From Polytrichum commune (Eukaryota > Streptophyta > Polytrichopsida > Polytrichales > Polytrichaceae): 64,000 nucleotides of DNA. Each line of letters starts with the position of its first letter. Position 1 is the first letter of the stretch. This document shows, piece after piece, positions 12,120 to 26,000 of the stretch. The notes under the pieces are model-generated. The model searched no databases, was not told where the DNA came from, and was given only the letters and a program-made list of their open reading frames with translations. The DNA lies in NCBI GenBank assembly GCA_950295325.1, contig OX485805.1:11098501-11162500 (forward strand). Direction: 5' to 3'. The position numbers were made by a program, and so were the translations under genes.

Positions 12120-12480
12120 GAGGTTCAACCGAGGGAAAAGGATGGGTATGATATTTAGTGTTTGATTATATTTAGTGTTGTTACCACCTTATCATGCTCA
12201 ACACTAATTTTTCAATTCTTTGATAATTAGTGTTAGACATAAATGCGCCGCCACCTTCCCTACCACCACCTCCCTTCTCCTTTTATCATTGTTAATTTTT
12301 TTTCATATCCTTACTAACAATAAAATCGTGCATGTAACTTCCACATATTACCATAGTTGATATTTAGTGTTTGAGTTTACATTTAATGTTACTTACTTTC
12401 ATAGGGTTAGTGATATTTAGTGTATGCGTTCATATTTAGTGTATCAAACACTAAATATCATATTTAGTGTGTAGTTATTA
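12120..12480. repeat. ATTTAGTGTT-rich repeat
   Basis: The decamer ATATTTAGTG, or its complement CACTAAATAT, recurs at least eight times in both orientations, and the segment ends in a short palindrome (TAGTGTATCAAACACTAAATATCATATTTAGTG; the central part is self-complementary). It resembles the interior of the element at 61366-61572. It is most likely the remnant of a MITE of that type, with boundaries not resolved. Confidence 0.5.
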
Positions 12481-12548
12481 TTGTAGAGCCCGGGAGTACT
12501 ATTTAGAGCCATATTAACTCCTAATTGGGGTCAAAGTCCCCAATTAAT

Positions 12549-13072
12549 CTACATTGTTTACGGTATATATTCTCACGTATACTATTGGTAAACAATCTAA
12601 ACTACTATTGTAATAGGCCTAGAGGCCTAGTAGTGTCACATCCGTTGGTTATCAACTTGACATTATTTGTCAACATAAGTAACTTTTTGAATTGCATAAC
12701 TATTTACGGTATGATAATTAGGATAGCACATTGGAGTGCTTGAGATGATAGTTTTTGTTTTAGTATCCAAGAGGAGGATATTATTGAGCATACTAATGTC
12801 AAATGCCATGTGTGTACATTCTAGTATGCAAGAGGAAGATAATATCAAGCATACTATATGACAAGTGTCATGTGTATACACTTATGGTCAAGTTGTAGAC
12901 ATTGTGTAACCTAGGAATAGATCTCAAAACATTATCGAGCACACTAACACCAAGTGTCAAGAGGTTAAACTAGTGGTCAAGTTGTTGGCCATTAGTGTAA
13001 CCTAACATAGGCTTGATTATAGGGTAAGTGACACTACTATGTAGGTGGCACTAAATACCATAAACGGTGTAG
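12549..13072. mobile_element. MITE family R3, copy 1
   Basis: About 520 bp with inverted ends CTACATTGTTTACGGTAT and ATACCATAAACGGTGTAG. Homologous copies lie at 51649-52698 and 58678-59192. Shared interior landmarks are GTCAACATAAGTAAC, TTGAGATGATAGTTTT, GAGCATACTAATG and CCATTGTGTAACC. No clear target-site duplication is visible and no transposase is encoded. Confidence 0.75.
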
Positions 13073-13640
13073 AGAGCCTAAATTGAATTGCATTGGCAAT
13101 GAAACTACATGGGACATGTTTTTACTATCCGCCTTGGTAGGTGTTGTGAACTTGTACCTAAGGGTAATAATCGGGTGCACACTATTGACCATTCCACAAT
13201 AGATATCCTAAGAAGTCCACTTTGTAGGTTACGATATTTTTAGCAAATTGTTAAATTAACCATAGAGTTTGTTAATTTGACTACAGAGCCGTGTCATGCA
13301 ATCACATGACGTGTTAGAATTTGATTTTTCATTGCACACATAAAGAGGAGCAAGGTATTAGCTTTGTGTTAGAATTGATGAACTTGATGAACTTGGATGA
13401 CAAGTCAAAGCCTAGTCAACACCTTACATATTGACTGTGGTTTTAAACCAATGTGGTCGATTTAACAATACCTTATTTTTGATTAGATAGAAAAACAATG
13501 TGCAATTGAAAGACTTTCAACCCAAGGGAATAATATTAACACGTATCAAAGAATGATGTAAAAGCAGTTGGATTGGGTCCTCAAATGACATCTTGAACTC
13601 TTAACATTTGTGAGCGAGCCTCTTGAGGTGGCTCTTTACA
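13073..13640. other. Gene-free stretch
   Basis: AT-rich with no recognisable gene or delimited repeat. Confidence 0.4.
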
Positions 13641-13649
13641 TAAACCCTT

Positions 13650-13870
13650 TACATAAGAGCTTGAGTTTGCAGGCCCCTTTACATTGAACTTGCATTTTGA
13701 GAGTTTGATGCTTGGTTTTGATAAGTTTTCACCCGAAGCTCAAACCATATGGAGAGCTTCACAAATCCTCAAGCTCCCAATGATTTGAGCAAGTGGAAAA
13801 TGGCAATGCTCAAAGTGAGACATCAAGAAGGGAATGGTACTAAACAAAGGAGAATTCATGATAAGTAACA
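13650..13870 (+). repeat. Dispersed repeat R2, copy 1
   Basis: Recurs at 15545-15745 and 39455-39690. Landmarks are GAGCTTGAGTTT, AAGCTCAAACYAT, CAATCCTCAAGCTC, TTTGAGCAAGTG, GCTCAAAGTGAG and ACTAAACAAAGGAG. The 39-kb copy has a G homopolymer where this copy has AAGAAGGG. Confidence 0.7.
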
Positions 13871-15239
13871 AGTAACAAGTAAAAATAAAAATGAATAACA
13901 CTCGAAAGCTCATATGGCTTGGGGTCGACAAAATTAGAGCGTGAAGTCTCAATGTTTCTAAAGGCATTAGGCTTGTCTTTGAATGACCATGGTAACCTGC
14001 TTTTTGGATGAGACCATAGAGAAGTCCATAGACTATAGCTCACAATCTTTTGGAGGGCACAAATCATGAGTGTAAACCCGAATTCCCACCACAAATTTTG
14101 TCAGGCCTACCTTTGGGTGTAGGATGCTTGTTTAACCTATGTGTTAATATTATTTATTTAGGTGCATTGCATTTCCAACAGTTCTTTGCAGACGTTGTTT
14201 TTTGTTTGTTTTGTTTTATGTCGTTTTTTGCTTATGGTTGATTAATATATCAATAATTAAATTTTCTATAAACTGGTGGAATACATTGCATCAACCTTTC
14301 TTGGGTAGGTCACTCTATAGGATTTTTGTGCACCACATGTGGATGAGGGTTGTTTGTGTGTGGGTGAAGGTGTGTTTATAAACAACAGCACCACTCCATG
14401 GCAACCTAGCCCCAAGCCACAATGTGTTGTCAACCTATATATTGCTCTATGCTTCCCTTAATTTGTAAATTCTAAAAAGACAAACCTAAAAACACAATTC
14501 TCGACACAATGGAATTGAAATGTTAGGTGTTGCCAAACGGGACTACAAGATGAGGAGGATGATCGGTAACAAATGGTAGGAGTTTCCATCCTTTTTGGAC
14601 ATATGACGCTGTAATTTTCATCCAAATATCGTGAAGCATGTGTGCAAAACTAAGCCTACTTGACATAAATTCTAAGATTCTTATCTTGACCTTATATATT
14701 ATTGATTTTTTTAATGGTCCACATTTAAAGTCTATTTGCCTTACTTGTAATGAGATTATACATTTTTTTTACAGTCCCTCAATTATGTGGAAGTCTTTCA
14801 TGAATATTTTATCAAACGAATTTAATCCTCCCTATATTAGGCCACACACCATTTTTAGAATGCACTAAATGACCTACCTAGGGAATCTTCAAGAGCTGTC
14901 CTCAATCAATTCCCTATAATTTTGGCCAACATTATCCATGCTTGCCATATGGGATTTCATTTAGATTTTTCATCCAGTCAACATATTATGGGTTTTTGTT
15001 CAAAACTACCTTCATGTAAACCTAAAACGGGGCCCATGATACTCTCAACCATTCAGGATTCAAGGATTCTCAAGGGCCATGGCCTAATGGCTTGTGTAAA
15101 ACATGCCTTTAGATTTTGATTGAGAGCTTATCAAAGTTGTCTGGCATGGGATCCATCAAGGTATCATATGTGTGTCACCTAAGCATTGTACGCCTCAGAA
15201 AAAGTTGAAGCTCTCAAGTTGAAAGCTTTAGTTCCCACA
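13871..15239. other. Gene-free stretch
   Basis: No gene recognised. The open frames (60-84 codons) have no domain and no splice context. Parts near 15020-15130 (TTGATTGAGAGCTTATCA) resemble sequence beside the R2 copy at 39.78 kb, suggesting further repeat homology. Confidence 0.4.
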
Positions 15240-15540
15240 TTACAAGTTAGTCAGCACCTCACATCCACATGCCGCCTCCTAATTTGCACAAGTTGTTGCC
15301 TCCTAATTTTCCCATCTTGGGCACAAAAATCAAGTGTTTCATAGCTCATTGGATAACACTCCTCATTATGGAGGATGTTGGGTGTAGTTAGACTTTTGCG
15401 AAGGTGACTAACCCAAATATTATCAAGGCAACGGCTAAATTACCATGTATTACTCACCCACCAAATTAAAGTGATTATACCGCTGTTTAAGAGCCAAAAA
15501 TAGGTTTTAAATTAAGGAAGCTAACCGAATTAGCCTCATC
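15240..15540 (-). repeat. Dispersed repeat R5, copy 1
   Basis: Matches 50840-51115 in the opposite orientation over about 280 bp. Shared sequence includes CCTCCTAATTTTCCC, CTCCTCATTATGGAGGA, ATTACTCACCCACC, GAGCCRAAAATAGG and GAAGCTAACCGAATTAGCC. Confidence 0.75.
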
Positions 15541-15544
15541 TACC

Positions 15545-15745
15545 TCACACAAGAGCTCAAGTTGAGAGCTTGGATTTTGAGCATTTGGGAGTTCAATATT
15601 AAAAATTTCACAAGCTTTCATCCAAATCTCAAACTATTGAGAGTTTGACCAATCCTCAAGCTCTCAATAGTTTGAGCAAGTGTCTAGTGGTGATGCCCAA
15701 AGTAAAATATCAAGGGGGGGAAATGTCCTCAACAAAAGAGGACTC
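15545..15745 (+). repeat. Dispersed repeat R2, copy 2
   Basis: Second copy of the R2 repeat, abutting R5. It contains the near-duplicated phrase TCAAACTATTGAGAGTTTGA and CAATAGTTTGAGCAAGTG, which form an inverted pair around CCTCAAGCTC. Confidence 0.7.
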
Positions 15746-17139
15746 AACAATTTTGGTAATTTACAAGTATGGCATATTTTGCATCTTAACATTTTTGTAA
15801 TAAAATGTTGTCATGGACGATTGAAATCTAGATAAAAAAAATCATTTAGTAGGACAATATTTACAACATTGTAAATCTATAATGCCCGACATGTTGTTTT
15901 ACAAAGAATGACAAATAATATGAGGTTTACATTTAGTGTTAGGGACTCTACACGGACGGTTTACAATTAGCATTGAGCAAACCAAACGGAATTGGTGAGA
16001 CTCAATACAATATATAGTGTAGACATGAGTGATGAGTTTGACCAGATGTGAATAGATAGCAGGGTAAAGTTTGGGATGCTGATAATGCGACATAGTTGAC
16101 TAAGGTAAGTGCGCCAATGACCGCACGATCAATCTTCAAATCCTTGTAAGTACAAATTTACAAGCTTAAATTGTTTCAAATTTTGAAGGATTGTTAATTG
16201 TGAAGTGAGGATTCTCTTACAAAAAAATAAAAATGAAAGATATTTTGATTTGTGAAAGCTATCACAAATTGAATCCAAACATACACAGGTGGATCTCAAG
16301 AGCTTAGTGAGCCCTTCACCACACAGTGTGCCGTACCTGTACATTCACGTTCTCTCCGAAATTCCCTGAACGTTCCCGAAGTTCCCGCAAGAGTTCTCAG
16401 GATTGAAAACTGTGCGGTGGTTGTGCGGTCCGTGGGCCGCGTTCGGTCAATGGCGCACTAACCCTAGATGAAGATTGAAAAGAAAGAGAACTTTGGCGTA
16501 GCCGACGTGAAGCTAGCCCATTCACCATTCACTTGCCTCATTTAAGTGGAGAAGATAGAGGTGGATGGTAGATAGGTGGGCTCAACAACAACCAATGGTA
16601 GAAAAATTAGTCAAGGGGGACTAGGGGTTGACAATTTTCTAGTTCTTTTTGTTAAGAACAATATAGGTAAGGTATTTGAAGGCATTGAGTGAAATATGAG
16701 TCATGAGGGTTTCAATTTTGGAAATTGGGATGTGAAGGTTTTGGAGTTTCTTAATGGTGGATGTGTGTATGACCACCCGGGTGCCTGCCGTTAGGACCAG
16801 TGGTGGGAGGGTATTCCATCCCAGTTGAGGGAATCTAAGACACGAGCAATGAGCAATGAGCAGCGAGTGATAACACATGAGCATTGAGTGGTAACACTTG
16901 AATAATGATGTCAAATTTAATAAATGAAAATGGTTTTAGGGCACATATTCTTAAATTGGTACATGCACTTTTGCAAAGTTTTAGTTATAGAGTACTCACA
17001 TTTTGGTTGGACAAGAGTGAAGGGAGCTTGTTACCATGGATACTTAAAGAAAAGTTCAATCTATTGCTGATTTTTATCATAACAATCCACACCAATACAT
17101 GTCACTTACTAAATTCTCAAGTATGCAATTGAACACAAT
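15746..17139. other. Gene-free stretch
   Basis: No gene recognised. Open frames of 64-91 codons lack domains. 16330-16520 is locally GC-richer and contains repeated GTTCCCG/GTTCTC phrases, with no assignable feature. Confidence 0.4.
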
Positions 17140-17375
17140 ACTTGGAATATTATTTACACTTTATACAACCCGTGAGTTCAAGTAGCCTCACAACCTTGTT
17201 GTAGGAAGGCGTTGGAGCGTGAATGAACTTGTCACTATCGTAATTCACCTTGCACAAAAATCTAAACACATGATAAAGATGTTTGCAATACATCCATTGC
17301 CCTTTCTGTCCCAAAGAATATAAATTTTTGGCATTGAGAATGTTGCAAAGCCAACAATGGAGATTTGAACAACAT
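17140..17375 (-). pseudogene. SWIM zinc-finger protein fragment (transposon-derived?)
   Basis: On the minus strand this segment reads a stretch matching the better preserved sequence at 46319-46642. The two share GQW..CKHLY.VFRF.CKV.Y, then DKFIHAPT.SYN.V and LLE. The CKH triplet supplies the C-x-H half of a SWIM finger (C-x-C...C-x-H); the first half reads CWLC here and CNC in the other copy. SWIM fingers are typical of MULE transposases and the FAR1/FHY3-related plant proteins derived from them. The rest of any transposase is missing. Treat it as a decayed fragment. Confidence 0.5.
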
Positions 17376-17789
17376 GTGCCAATTTTAAGAAGAGAAATCT
17401 AGATATACAACTTTGAGCTCACTTGACAGTGTAATGATGAATTACTCCCCACCAAGTTGGTATTAATATATTTTCATCTAACAAGAAAATGTATATGCTT
17501 AGATGGCGTTAAAATCATGTTGTTGATTAATGAGCCTCAATTTAAAAAATTAAAAAAAAAACTTCTAAGGTGGAGGCGCTTATAATGGACACTTTAAGCA
17601 CTTGAGACCCTTAACATGTATTAGGTACCTCATGGGAATTTTTAGGAAATTAGCAAATCCATAAGGAAGCTAATGCACTTGACTTTATCAAATTTCAACA
17701 TTGTGTGATTTATATATGAACAATGCAAGTCAAGGTTCTTTTGCAACCCAAAATGGTTGACGCAATTAGGCGCTTGTACCCAAAGTCTG
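17376..17789. other. Gene-free stretch
   Basis: AT-rich with no recognisable gene or repeat. Confidence 0.35.
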
Positions 17790-18035
17790 GGGAGATTTTT
17801 GGGCATAATTGGTCGAGATCCTAGTGTTTCCAAGTCCAGCTAGTTATATGTTGACATCTTTCGGTTTTTCTTCATTAAATTGGGATGCATATATTCTATA
17901 AATTCCTCTAAAATGATTGGTAATTCTCCGAAGCTTGAACTTCAAATGTCTATTTCTCAAACTCAACCAGTTTTGTCTCAAACTCAACCAGTTCATCTAT
18001 AACTTAGCAGCCGGTTCTCCCCATTCATTGCTTCC
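17790..18035 (+). repeat. Dispersed repeat R9, copy 2
   Basis: Copy of the repeat at 3980-4195. It carries a small internal tandem duplication of TCTCAAACTCAACCAGTT near 17953-17995. Confidence 0.7.
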
Positions 18036-18639
18036 ACCGTATATATTATGTTAAAAAAAAAAGACTTGGCTTCTATCTGGACAGGTCTCATGTTGCAAAT
18101 GCATGTGTAAGCTTTGAAGTGGTACTACCTTGGCTCAATAGCCGCGTTTCAATACAACCCACAATGCTAGCTTTGACACCTGCATTTGGCATGAGATCAA
18201 GTCTCTGAATGCTCATATTTCAGTTCTAACCAAGGAGCTGTTGTCAAGAATTTTCAACTTTTGATTTCCACAAATATACGTAGAATTGAAACAGAAAGAT
18301 CACAAATGTTGTTTTCTCAAATATGCATGAGGTATTCTTGTGAAGTAAAAAAGGGGGGAAGAAAATCACTCCTATTCATCATGTGATGGCCCACATGTGT
18401 CTTGGTTCATGGATTATTGCAAGAGTAATCTTTCTCGGCAAGGATTTAAGGTTTAGGGTTTAAGCATATCAGAAACTTCGTAACTGCAAGGGTTGACAAG
18501 GCGACATCGCACAGTTGGAGGATATTTTTATGCACTGGGTGGTTTCATCAGATACACTATGAGAGTCCAAATCAATATTTTTATTTGATAAACTGATGGC
18601 AAGTGTACTCTTTCATGATGTGTATAAAATACACTGGAG
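18036..18639. other. Gene-free stretch
   Basis: No gene recognised. The region is AT-rich with an A tract near 18053-18061. Confidence 0.35.
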
Positions 18640-18975
18640 TGGCCTAATGGTGATATAAGGTACTGTGGGTGTAATTTGGTTCATTTTTCATGTTCTCCAA
18701 CTCCTGATTAGATTTAAAGACTTGTGTTGCATTAGCATGTCTATAATGAAGCATTAACAAAAATTAGCTTCCCTAATTTAGTTATGGTTATTGAAAGTGC
18801 ATGTTTGTTTGATTCCTCAACAAAATACATAGGTCCTCCCAATTGTGTTTGCTATTGTGTGGACCAGATAATAACATATGAAGACTAATCTAGTTTCTTG
18901 TAAGCATGTGTTGTTATAGTGTTTGTTCTTCGATCCTCAAATAACCACACACCAATCAAATATAGGTGTTTGATC
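18640..18975 (+). repeat. Dispersed repeat R6, copy of second subgroup
   Basis: Matches 45355-45700: AAGGTA.TGTGGGTGT.ATTTGGTT, GTTCTCCAA, CTAATTTAGTTATRGTT, CCCAATTGTGTT and CAAATMTAGG. It is more distantly related to 11640-12025. Confidence 0.7.
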
Positions 18976-20059
18976 AAGCAAGTGACTGAATAACACTTGC
19001 AAACACTAATTGCGAATGTACATTACTATCAATCTTCACCACACCAGCATCTTCAACTCTGATCATCTCTCTTTCAAAAGTCAAAGTTGCAAAATTTCTT
19101 GGTAAGATATTCAGAACATTGGAAGGTTCAGCCTGCCACCTGAAATTAAGGGTATACTGAGTGCACACAAATCATAGGTTGCATGTTTCCCCAACATAAA
19201 ATAAAAGTGGAATCATAGGATGACTTATATGCACACACACAACTGGTCTACTACATAGCACACTGACATAACCGAGTGGAGGCTCCAACATAGATAGGGT
19301 CATGGATTTTCATTATTAAATTTAAATAAACAATAGATAAGATATTACAAGCAAGTATGGCATGTCAATCATGCTCCCACATTCTTCCAAAAATGAGGTT
19401 TTAGGTAATGTCCACAGTAGATTATTCAAGAGGCATTTTAACCCATACAAAAAGGTGGGGAATGTCCATGATCAGGAGCACAATTGGATGCTCCTATGCC
19501 ACAATGAGTTTTGAGATATTCAACTTACAAATACTGTAAGAAATTGAGAAACGATTCAAATATTTTAAGTCGCATGGGTTCTGGATCCACTTTGAAATGC
19601 TAATCCAACGAAATAATCAACACATTATTCAGATCACTCTACAAATCCAAACTTGCCCAAACTTTGACACTCAAACTTGCCAAAGTGTCGGGAATACATG
19701 CAACTTCCTGATACTAAATCCAACCTTCGTTTAGTTTCTATGATACATCTGGAAGAAAGGTACCAAGGGTGAGCACTATCTTCATTACCATGAAAAGCTT
19801 CTGTGGTCCAGCCTGAGTTAATCCCGATATGAGTGCTCACAACGATCTAGACATGTCTCGGCATTCATGGCCAACATGACAGGATCCTGTATAGAACCAA
19901 AAAGATATAATCAGGAAGAAGACAAGACTGACCATAGGAAGAAGATTGGAGTAGATGAATGTACAACATTACAATTTGAAAGTGTGGTTGTTACCGGCAG
20001 CCAGAGGGTCTAGGAGAACAAATTTGAACTTGAAAGATGAAAATGTCATTGATTAACTA
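18976..20059 (-). other. 3' flank of the cap methyltransferase gene
   Basis: Lies downstream of the methyltransferase stop codon at 20060 on the minus strand. The 3' UTR should fall in its right-hand part, possibly with further non-coding exons. Minus-strand open frames at 18974-19168 and 19634-19840 have no recognised domain, do not match the family C-terminus and are not needed to complete the protein. I do not call them genes. Confidence 0.4.
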
Positions 20060-23000
20060 TCATTGCAGCACGACAACTTCTTCTTCACTTATAAGCCGAT
20101 ACGTCCCTCGTGAAGTTCGTTGCCGAGGCGGTTTATTTCCACTCTGTCATGCACATTCAATAACATGGATTATCAAAATTGGTGGTTATTTCTAGATTCA
20201 GATGTTTCGGTCTAGGCCAAGATTTTCCAGAGAAGCTCACCCTTCAAGGGTACATGAAGGATATTGGTATAATTTTTTGTGCATATGAAGATATTTCAAC
20301 AAAGAGCCATCGCTTTATCAGCTAAAAGAACAGGCATAGGCATTCAATAGGCTATTGAGCAGAAGTTTCATAAACCACCCTCATTGTTTCCACCATTCTC
20401 TTACCTTTTTAAATACAAAGACAAGATAGATGTATGCAGCATCCCATTCATCGTCTGTAATTGTGTCACCTACAGCTGCCATAATCCACACAGTTAGCCC
20501 AGGAATAATAAGTCACCTTCACATTAGCATGTTAAGGTAGATGGGTATTAAATGGTTGCTTTTCCATCTAGCCCAATTCTTCTAGGATATGAAACACATA
20601 ATTAGAACTAGAAGGTTAGCAAATTCAAATGGAGACCGTAGCCACTTTCCTCATGATTTTTGGAGCTCATGAATATCTTCTTCATTATTAAAGCGGAGAT
20701 TCCCGTGTTATTTAGAGGTCCCCCCAATTATATTGACAATTGATCCTAGAATGGTTGTCATATTTTGAGCATGTATTCCAAACTCTTTTGAACAAATGCC
20801 TTTTAGTATCCCTTCTTAGAGCCACACCTAACCACATACCACTCAAACATAGGTGTCCAATGGAGATTAGTAACTAAACTAGGCACATCTACCTAGTTGC
20901 ATATATCTCTCATAGCATCATTCTCTCATAACAACTGAAAAGACTAATGGTTGAGACGAATCAAAACAGAAGTAAATGCATACCAGGGTCACCAAGTGCC
21001 CCCAGTTTGCGCATTAGCTCTGCAAACTCCTGGCGTTGACTGTACTCATGGACAAATTTATGGAAGTTCTTCTTCATTACAAGCTCCAACCCATACTGCA
21101 CATGAAATGAATAGGCTCTCAGCAGATATTAATTACTTCACAAACCCCAAACCTTGGTGACTGACACGATGGCACATGTTACCATAGTCTTGAATATAAA
21201 GTCTAGTGTATGCATACTTCAGCGTTTTCAATCTACCTGACTATGACAGTTGAACAGCAACCACCTTCTGGGATATTAATTTCATCAACAGATTGAACTT
21301 GGTCATTTGCTAATATCCTAAATACTACACAAAACATCTAATTTAGTGTGGCATTAAAATCGGTGTGCCATGTTGATTAGAGTGGTCTTCATGACTTGTC
21401 ATGTAGCACCAAGTGTCATATGGGACTCTCTCTAGTTGCCACCCAGTAATTGCAATACAATCAATGTAGGTTGATGAAGAATAGCCTGCGCCACACTAAT
21501 TGAGATGTTTACAGTAGTTGCTACAGATTGGTAGTGTAAGTTTTCAATCATCTTGGTCTATAAGGACCTCTTCAGTTCAGTTTTTACTGGTAGTGTCAAT
21601 ATGTTAACCTGCACTCATCTAGGGACATGCCCATGATCGACTGCCTGGCCATTTAAGAGACATTTGTAATAATAATGAAGGCCTGCCACCACTTTGATTG
21701 CCACAAATTGATTTGGAGGATATATGCACCAGACTTAAAGAACTGCCTTCTCACAATTGCTTCTATAATTTAGTAGAGATTAAATGTGCTATAAGTTTGG
21801 ATCTGACATTGAGCTTTTCACTAGATATATCTAAAACAGACTAGTGATTTGACATGACTAGATGATTGACTTGGATAGAATAGAGAGTGTCTTGCCGCAT
21901 ACCTCTTCAGCTAAAGCCTTAAAAGACTGAAAAGGAACAAGCCATTCTGGGCAATCTACAGCATCCTGCATAATCACACAATTTGAGGTAACTTAGCGTG
22001 GCTTCTGTTTGTCGAATCCTTGGAACTACTTGGACAAGATCCATACCAAGATATAAATGAAGAGCCAATACTATGAAGAAGATTGAATCTACTCTTCAGA
22101 ACCAGTTGTAAGTGACTACAAGGCAAGGTTCAAATGTCCTCATTAAAAAAAAAAACTTTCTATTAAAAGCTCATTAGCTCATTGTATATCAGAGCTTATT
22201 TTGAAAGTTGGGTGGAACTCTTAGGACCTCCTCTTTTCACCTCTCACATTCTGAGAGATGCTTAGGAAACAAAATATACTTTGCATGGGACCCACTGTCC
22301 TAAATCCCAGATTGGCCTACACAAGGCTAGCTTGGTGCACCCATTCTAGTAGGACAAGCTAGAAAACCTCTTTTTTATAGCCCAACACCACTATTTGTGT
22401 ATGGTAATCTAAGCGTTAAGAACCTTCAGTGACTGTTAATTCTCATAAAGTCAGGGTTTGGGACTAAACTCATTGTTTCATCTGCTTTACATACAAAATA
22501 ACTCTAATGTCAACTTAAGTCAAAGTTACTTGTCATAGTGCTGGGGCAGGGAGGCTTTTGATAACCACTGAAACCAACTACCACATGCATCATACATGCA
22601 AGGAACAAGATATATAGCTAACCTCCAGATGAAACTCGTATTGGTATCCATATGGTGATGCACTCAGAAACCGCTGCAAAGTCCATAAAACTTTCAATTT
22701 TTAATAATATCCTTTCACAAATAACCCAGCAGACACAAAGAGGTCTCATATTTGACAAGAAGCAGTGACACAGTAGCAAGGCACAATGGGAGCAGATGGC
22801 ACCAGGCTTTGACGCCAAAAAGATGTATGACCCTGAACCCACCAATCAAATGGAGCCTATTCACCTATTTGACTAAAATTTGTTGAAGGGCCAACCCAGA
22901 AGGAAAAAGTCACTCTAGGATATATCGACTTGTCAGAATGTACACCTTGTCGCTGCAACTTTTGTCAAATTTGATGTGATAGACATTGTTTCCAAATTCT

Positions 23001-26000
23001 AGTTCATCAGCTGCTACACACATTGACATGTCACACTTGTCAATTGGAGAAAGGAAGATCTACAAGGTGTTTCTCAGTTGCAACATCTTTCTTTTACCAA
23101 AACACTTGCAAAGAGAAACTGTACATAAATCTTCAAGCCTGCTTTTTAGGATGGCCAAATGACCTAAATGATGACCACTACTATATAATGCTTTGAGGTT
23201 AGGCTTTTTAACAATTATTATTCTTCAAAAAATTGCAACATGGCAATCTTACATTGCTCAAGACCAATCCAGATCTAACATAATAATCATGGTTTGGCAT
23301 CAAAAAAGATGAACCAGGAAGCACCTTAGAGTATTGCAATGTTGAGCCCCTTGAGTACGATACATGTAAATGATGTAGTTATATTTTCAGCAGGAAATCA
23401 CAAGTGGCACTTGTGTTTGGTTCCATAGTGGTTGAACAAGCAATGGTCCTCCACCTTATATAATTAAAATTGGATGCCATAACCAGTGGCTGAATGGAGG
23501 ATCCTCTCCAAACAGAAAACCGCCACCATAATAAAAGAGGTGAACAAAAAAATGTTGAGATAATGGTCCAAGACACATACCAGACCGGAGTTTGCGAACA
23601 ATGACATCTGCATCTGGCATGGTGCCAATTAAGTACCCTCCTGGTTGCAGCAATGTTGAGACATTTTTAAGAGCCCTGCGAGCTCGTTCTTCTGTTGACC
23701 ATGAATAGTGCATTGCAAACTACACATGATCAACATCACAAACTTTTAATGTTAGTGAAGCATATAAATTAAAGAGCACATCATTTTTTAACCCCTTGTA
23801 TGAAAGAAGTTCAAGATCAATTCCATGCTTAATGACTGCTTCCATAGAGTATCGGTCATGAGATATATGACACATAATACATAACCTACGTAAATTTAGG
23901 TTTGATATAGGAAATTACCTGAACACTGCAGACATTGAAAGGACTGTCATCTTTCAGCGCCGGCTCAAGGTCAACCTGCCATTACACAAACGGGTCATAT
24001 AATTGAAGTGGATGGAGATCATTGGTTCCATCTTTCAGTAGTCGTTGTAAGTCAAAATTGAAAACTTCAATCAGTGCAAAGACGTGAAAGCGATCTATTA
24101 TGGAGGCACTTATTTCCATGTAGTTTAAATCAAGTCTCTAAGAGGAATATAAATGTAGCAAATGACACCAGGGACCAAGGAAAATAGTGTTCAGAATGCA
24201 GAAGGTGAACTTGCAGAGACTTAAAGCAACCTTGCAAAGAAGCATCCCGACAAGTTTCCATTCTTGTTTCACAATAGGAGTCGAAACATTGGTTTTCTCC
24301 CTCACAGACAATATTCAGAGTCTGAAGGTGTGTTTACACACAACCACCAATTCCGTGGTTGATGGTTGTAGTTTACTTCTTTGGTTCTATTTTTTAAGGG
24401 ATGAGGAGGGATAAGGAGGGATAAGGTGCATTGATGACAACCACAACCACAACTACTCTACCTTGTCCAACTCAGATAGAAGGTGTAGTTGGGAGTAATT
24501 GCAATGGTTGTAATTTATTTTCTTTGGTTCTATTTTGTTTGTAGTTCCTTTGTGGCACTAGGAGAGAACTTTAAGGCCACAGCATGGGAGACGATTGTGG
24601 GAGGCAATCACTTAGACAAACTTTCCACTAGGCAATTACTCCATATATTTTTTGTCTCCACTCCACTAATTGGAAATATGGTCATTGAGGTCAAATCCAC
24701 TCTTTAACTAGAAGATGCGTTGTGTGTAAACAAAATAAAGTGCGGTCGTACTTGAAAGTGGGCCTGAACCACAACCACAACCACAACCACTCCAGTAGTT
24801 GTGTGTAAACGCACCTTGAAGAAAGACTCTTACCTTCCAACATCCTCACAAAGTATCTGGCACAAGACAAAAAACTTGTGGAAAAAAGTTATGGTAAACA
24901 AATGTGTGAGCTAAGTAGTGCACCTCAAAGCAATCCGCACAAATAAGTTTTGCAGGGAAGGAGAAATCCCTCCGACCACGTGCGTGGTCCGTCTGGCCAT
25001 TGTACCTGTTCCTGGCATCTTCAATCTGCCATGAACAACAAAGGTCAGTAATGCTATGACAGGATACTGAACTAAATGGCTATGTGGAAAAGGGAGCTAA
25101 ACCTAACACCTTGTAGATTTTAGGTTGGTAGCTGGAATCCCGATACAGAAACATGCTTCATCAGCTGCAACCCTATATTCTCATGTATCAGGAAATTATA
25201 TGTATGTACTAAGCACCACTTTACACTATGGCCAAGGGCAGTGACCTTGAAATTATGACAGCCCTTGGAACTCGTCCACAGGCCATTTCATGGAAAATTG
25301 AAATTGAATTCTGTGTGGTCACGGGCCTTCAAGTGTAGTGTAAACACATATGCGACCATATGCGATCATATGCGACCAAACTCTCAACCAGATGTTATTT
25401 CATTGCCATCCTGTTCATGTGGGCCCTTCTACACAATAAGTTATTACAAATCAAGGGTTGTAAGATTTTGAAGTGTCATGGTTTCCTGGTCTTGTGTTAG
25501 ACTCACTTCTTTGAGGTGGGATTGACACAAAATCCGGTAGACCATGAAACAATAGCCACATAGAACTCCATGGAGGGTTTCATCCATTCAAACTTCCTTG
25601 GTCTCATAGGCCCTCAAGCTCTAGTGTAAAGTGAAGTGGGATGGTCTCAGCATTTTCGACCATGAGATATTTTAAATTTCAATGGTCACAGACCCTCAAG
25701 CTCTGGTGTAAAGTGCCCTTAAGGCAGAGTCCACTAAAGATGTGGTGACCGCATGCAAGCTGCATCAGTCACAGAATTGACCTATCTTATCTAACCAGTT
25801 TATGAGCTCCATTCAAACCAAGTAACAGTCGAAAATGCTAAACCACCTATAGCCAGGACAAGTTGCCTACTGACTGCACTGATTCTATACATATGTAAAA
25901 TGTATAAAAGCGCTCAAACTTGAACACAACTTATAGTAACCAGATCCAACATTCAAGTGATGATACATTCTATATGCACATCTTAAACAACATGGATCCT

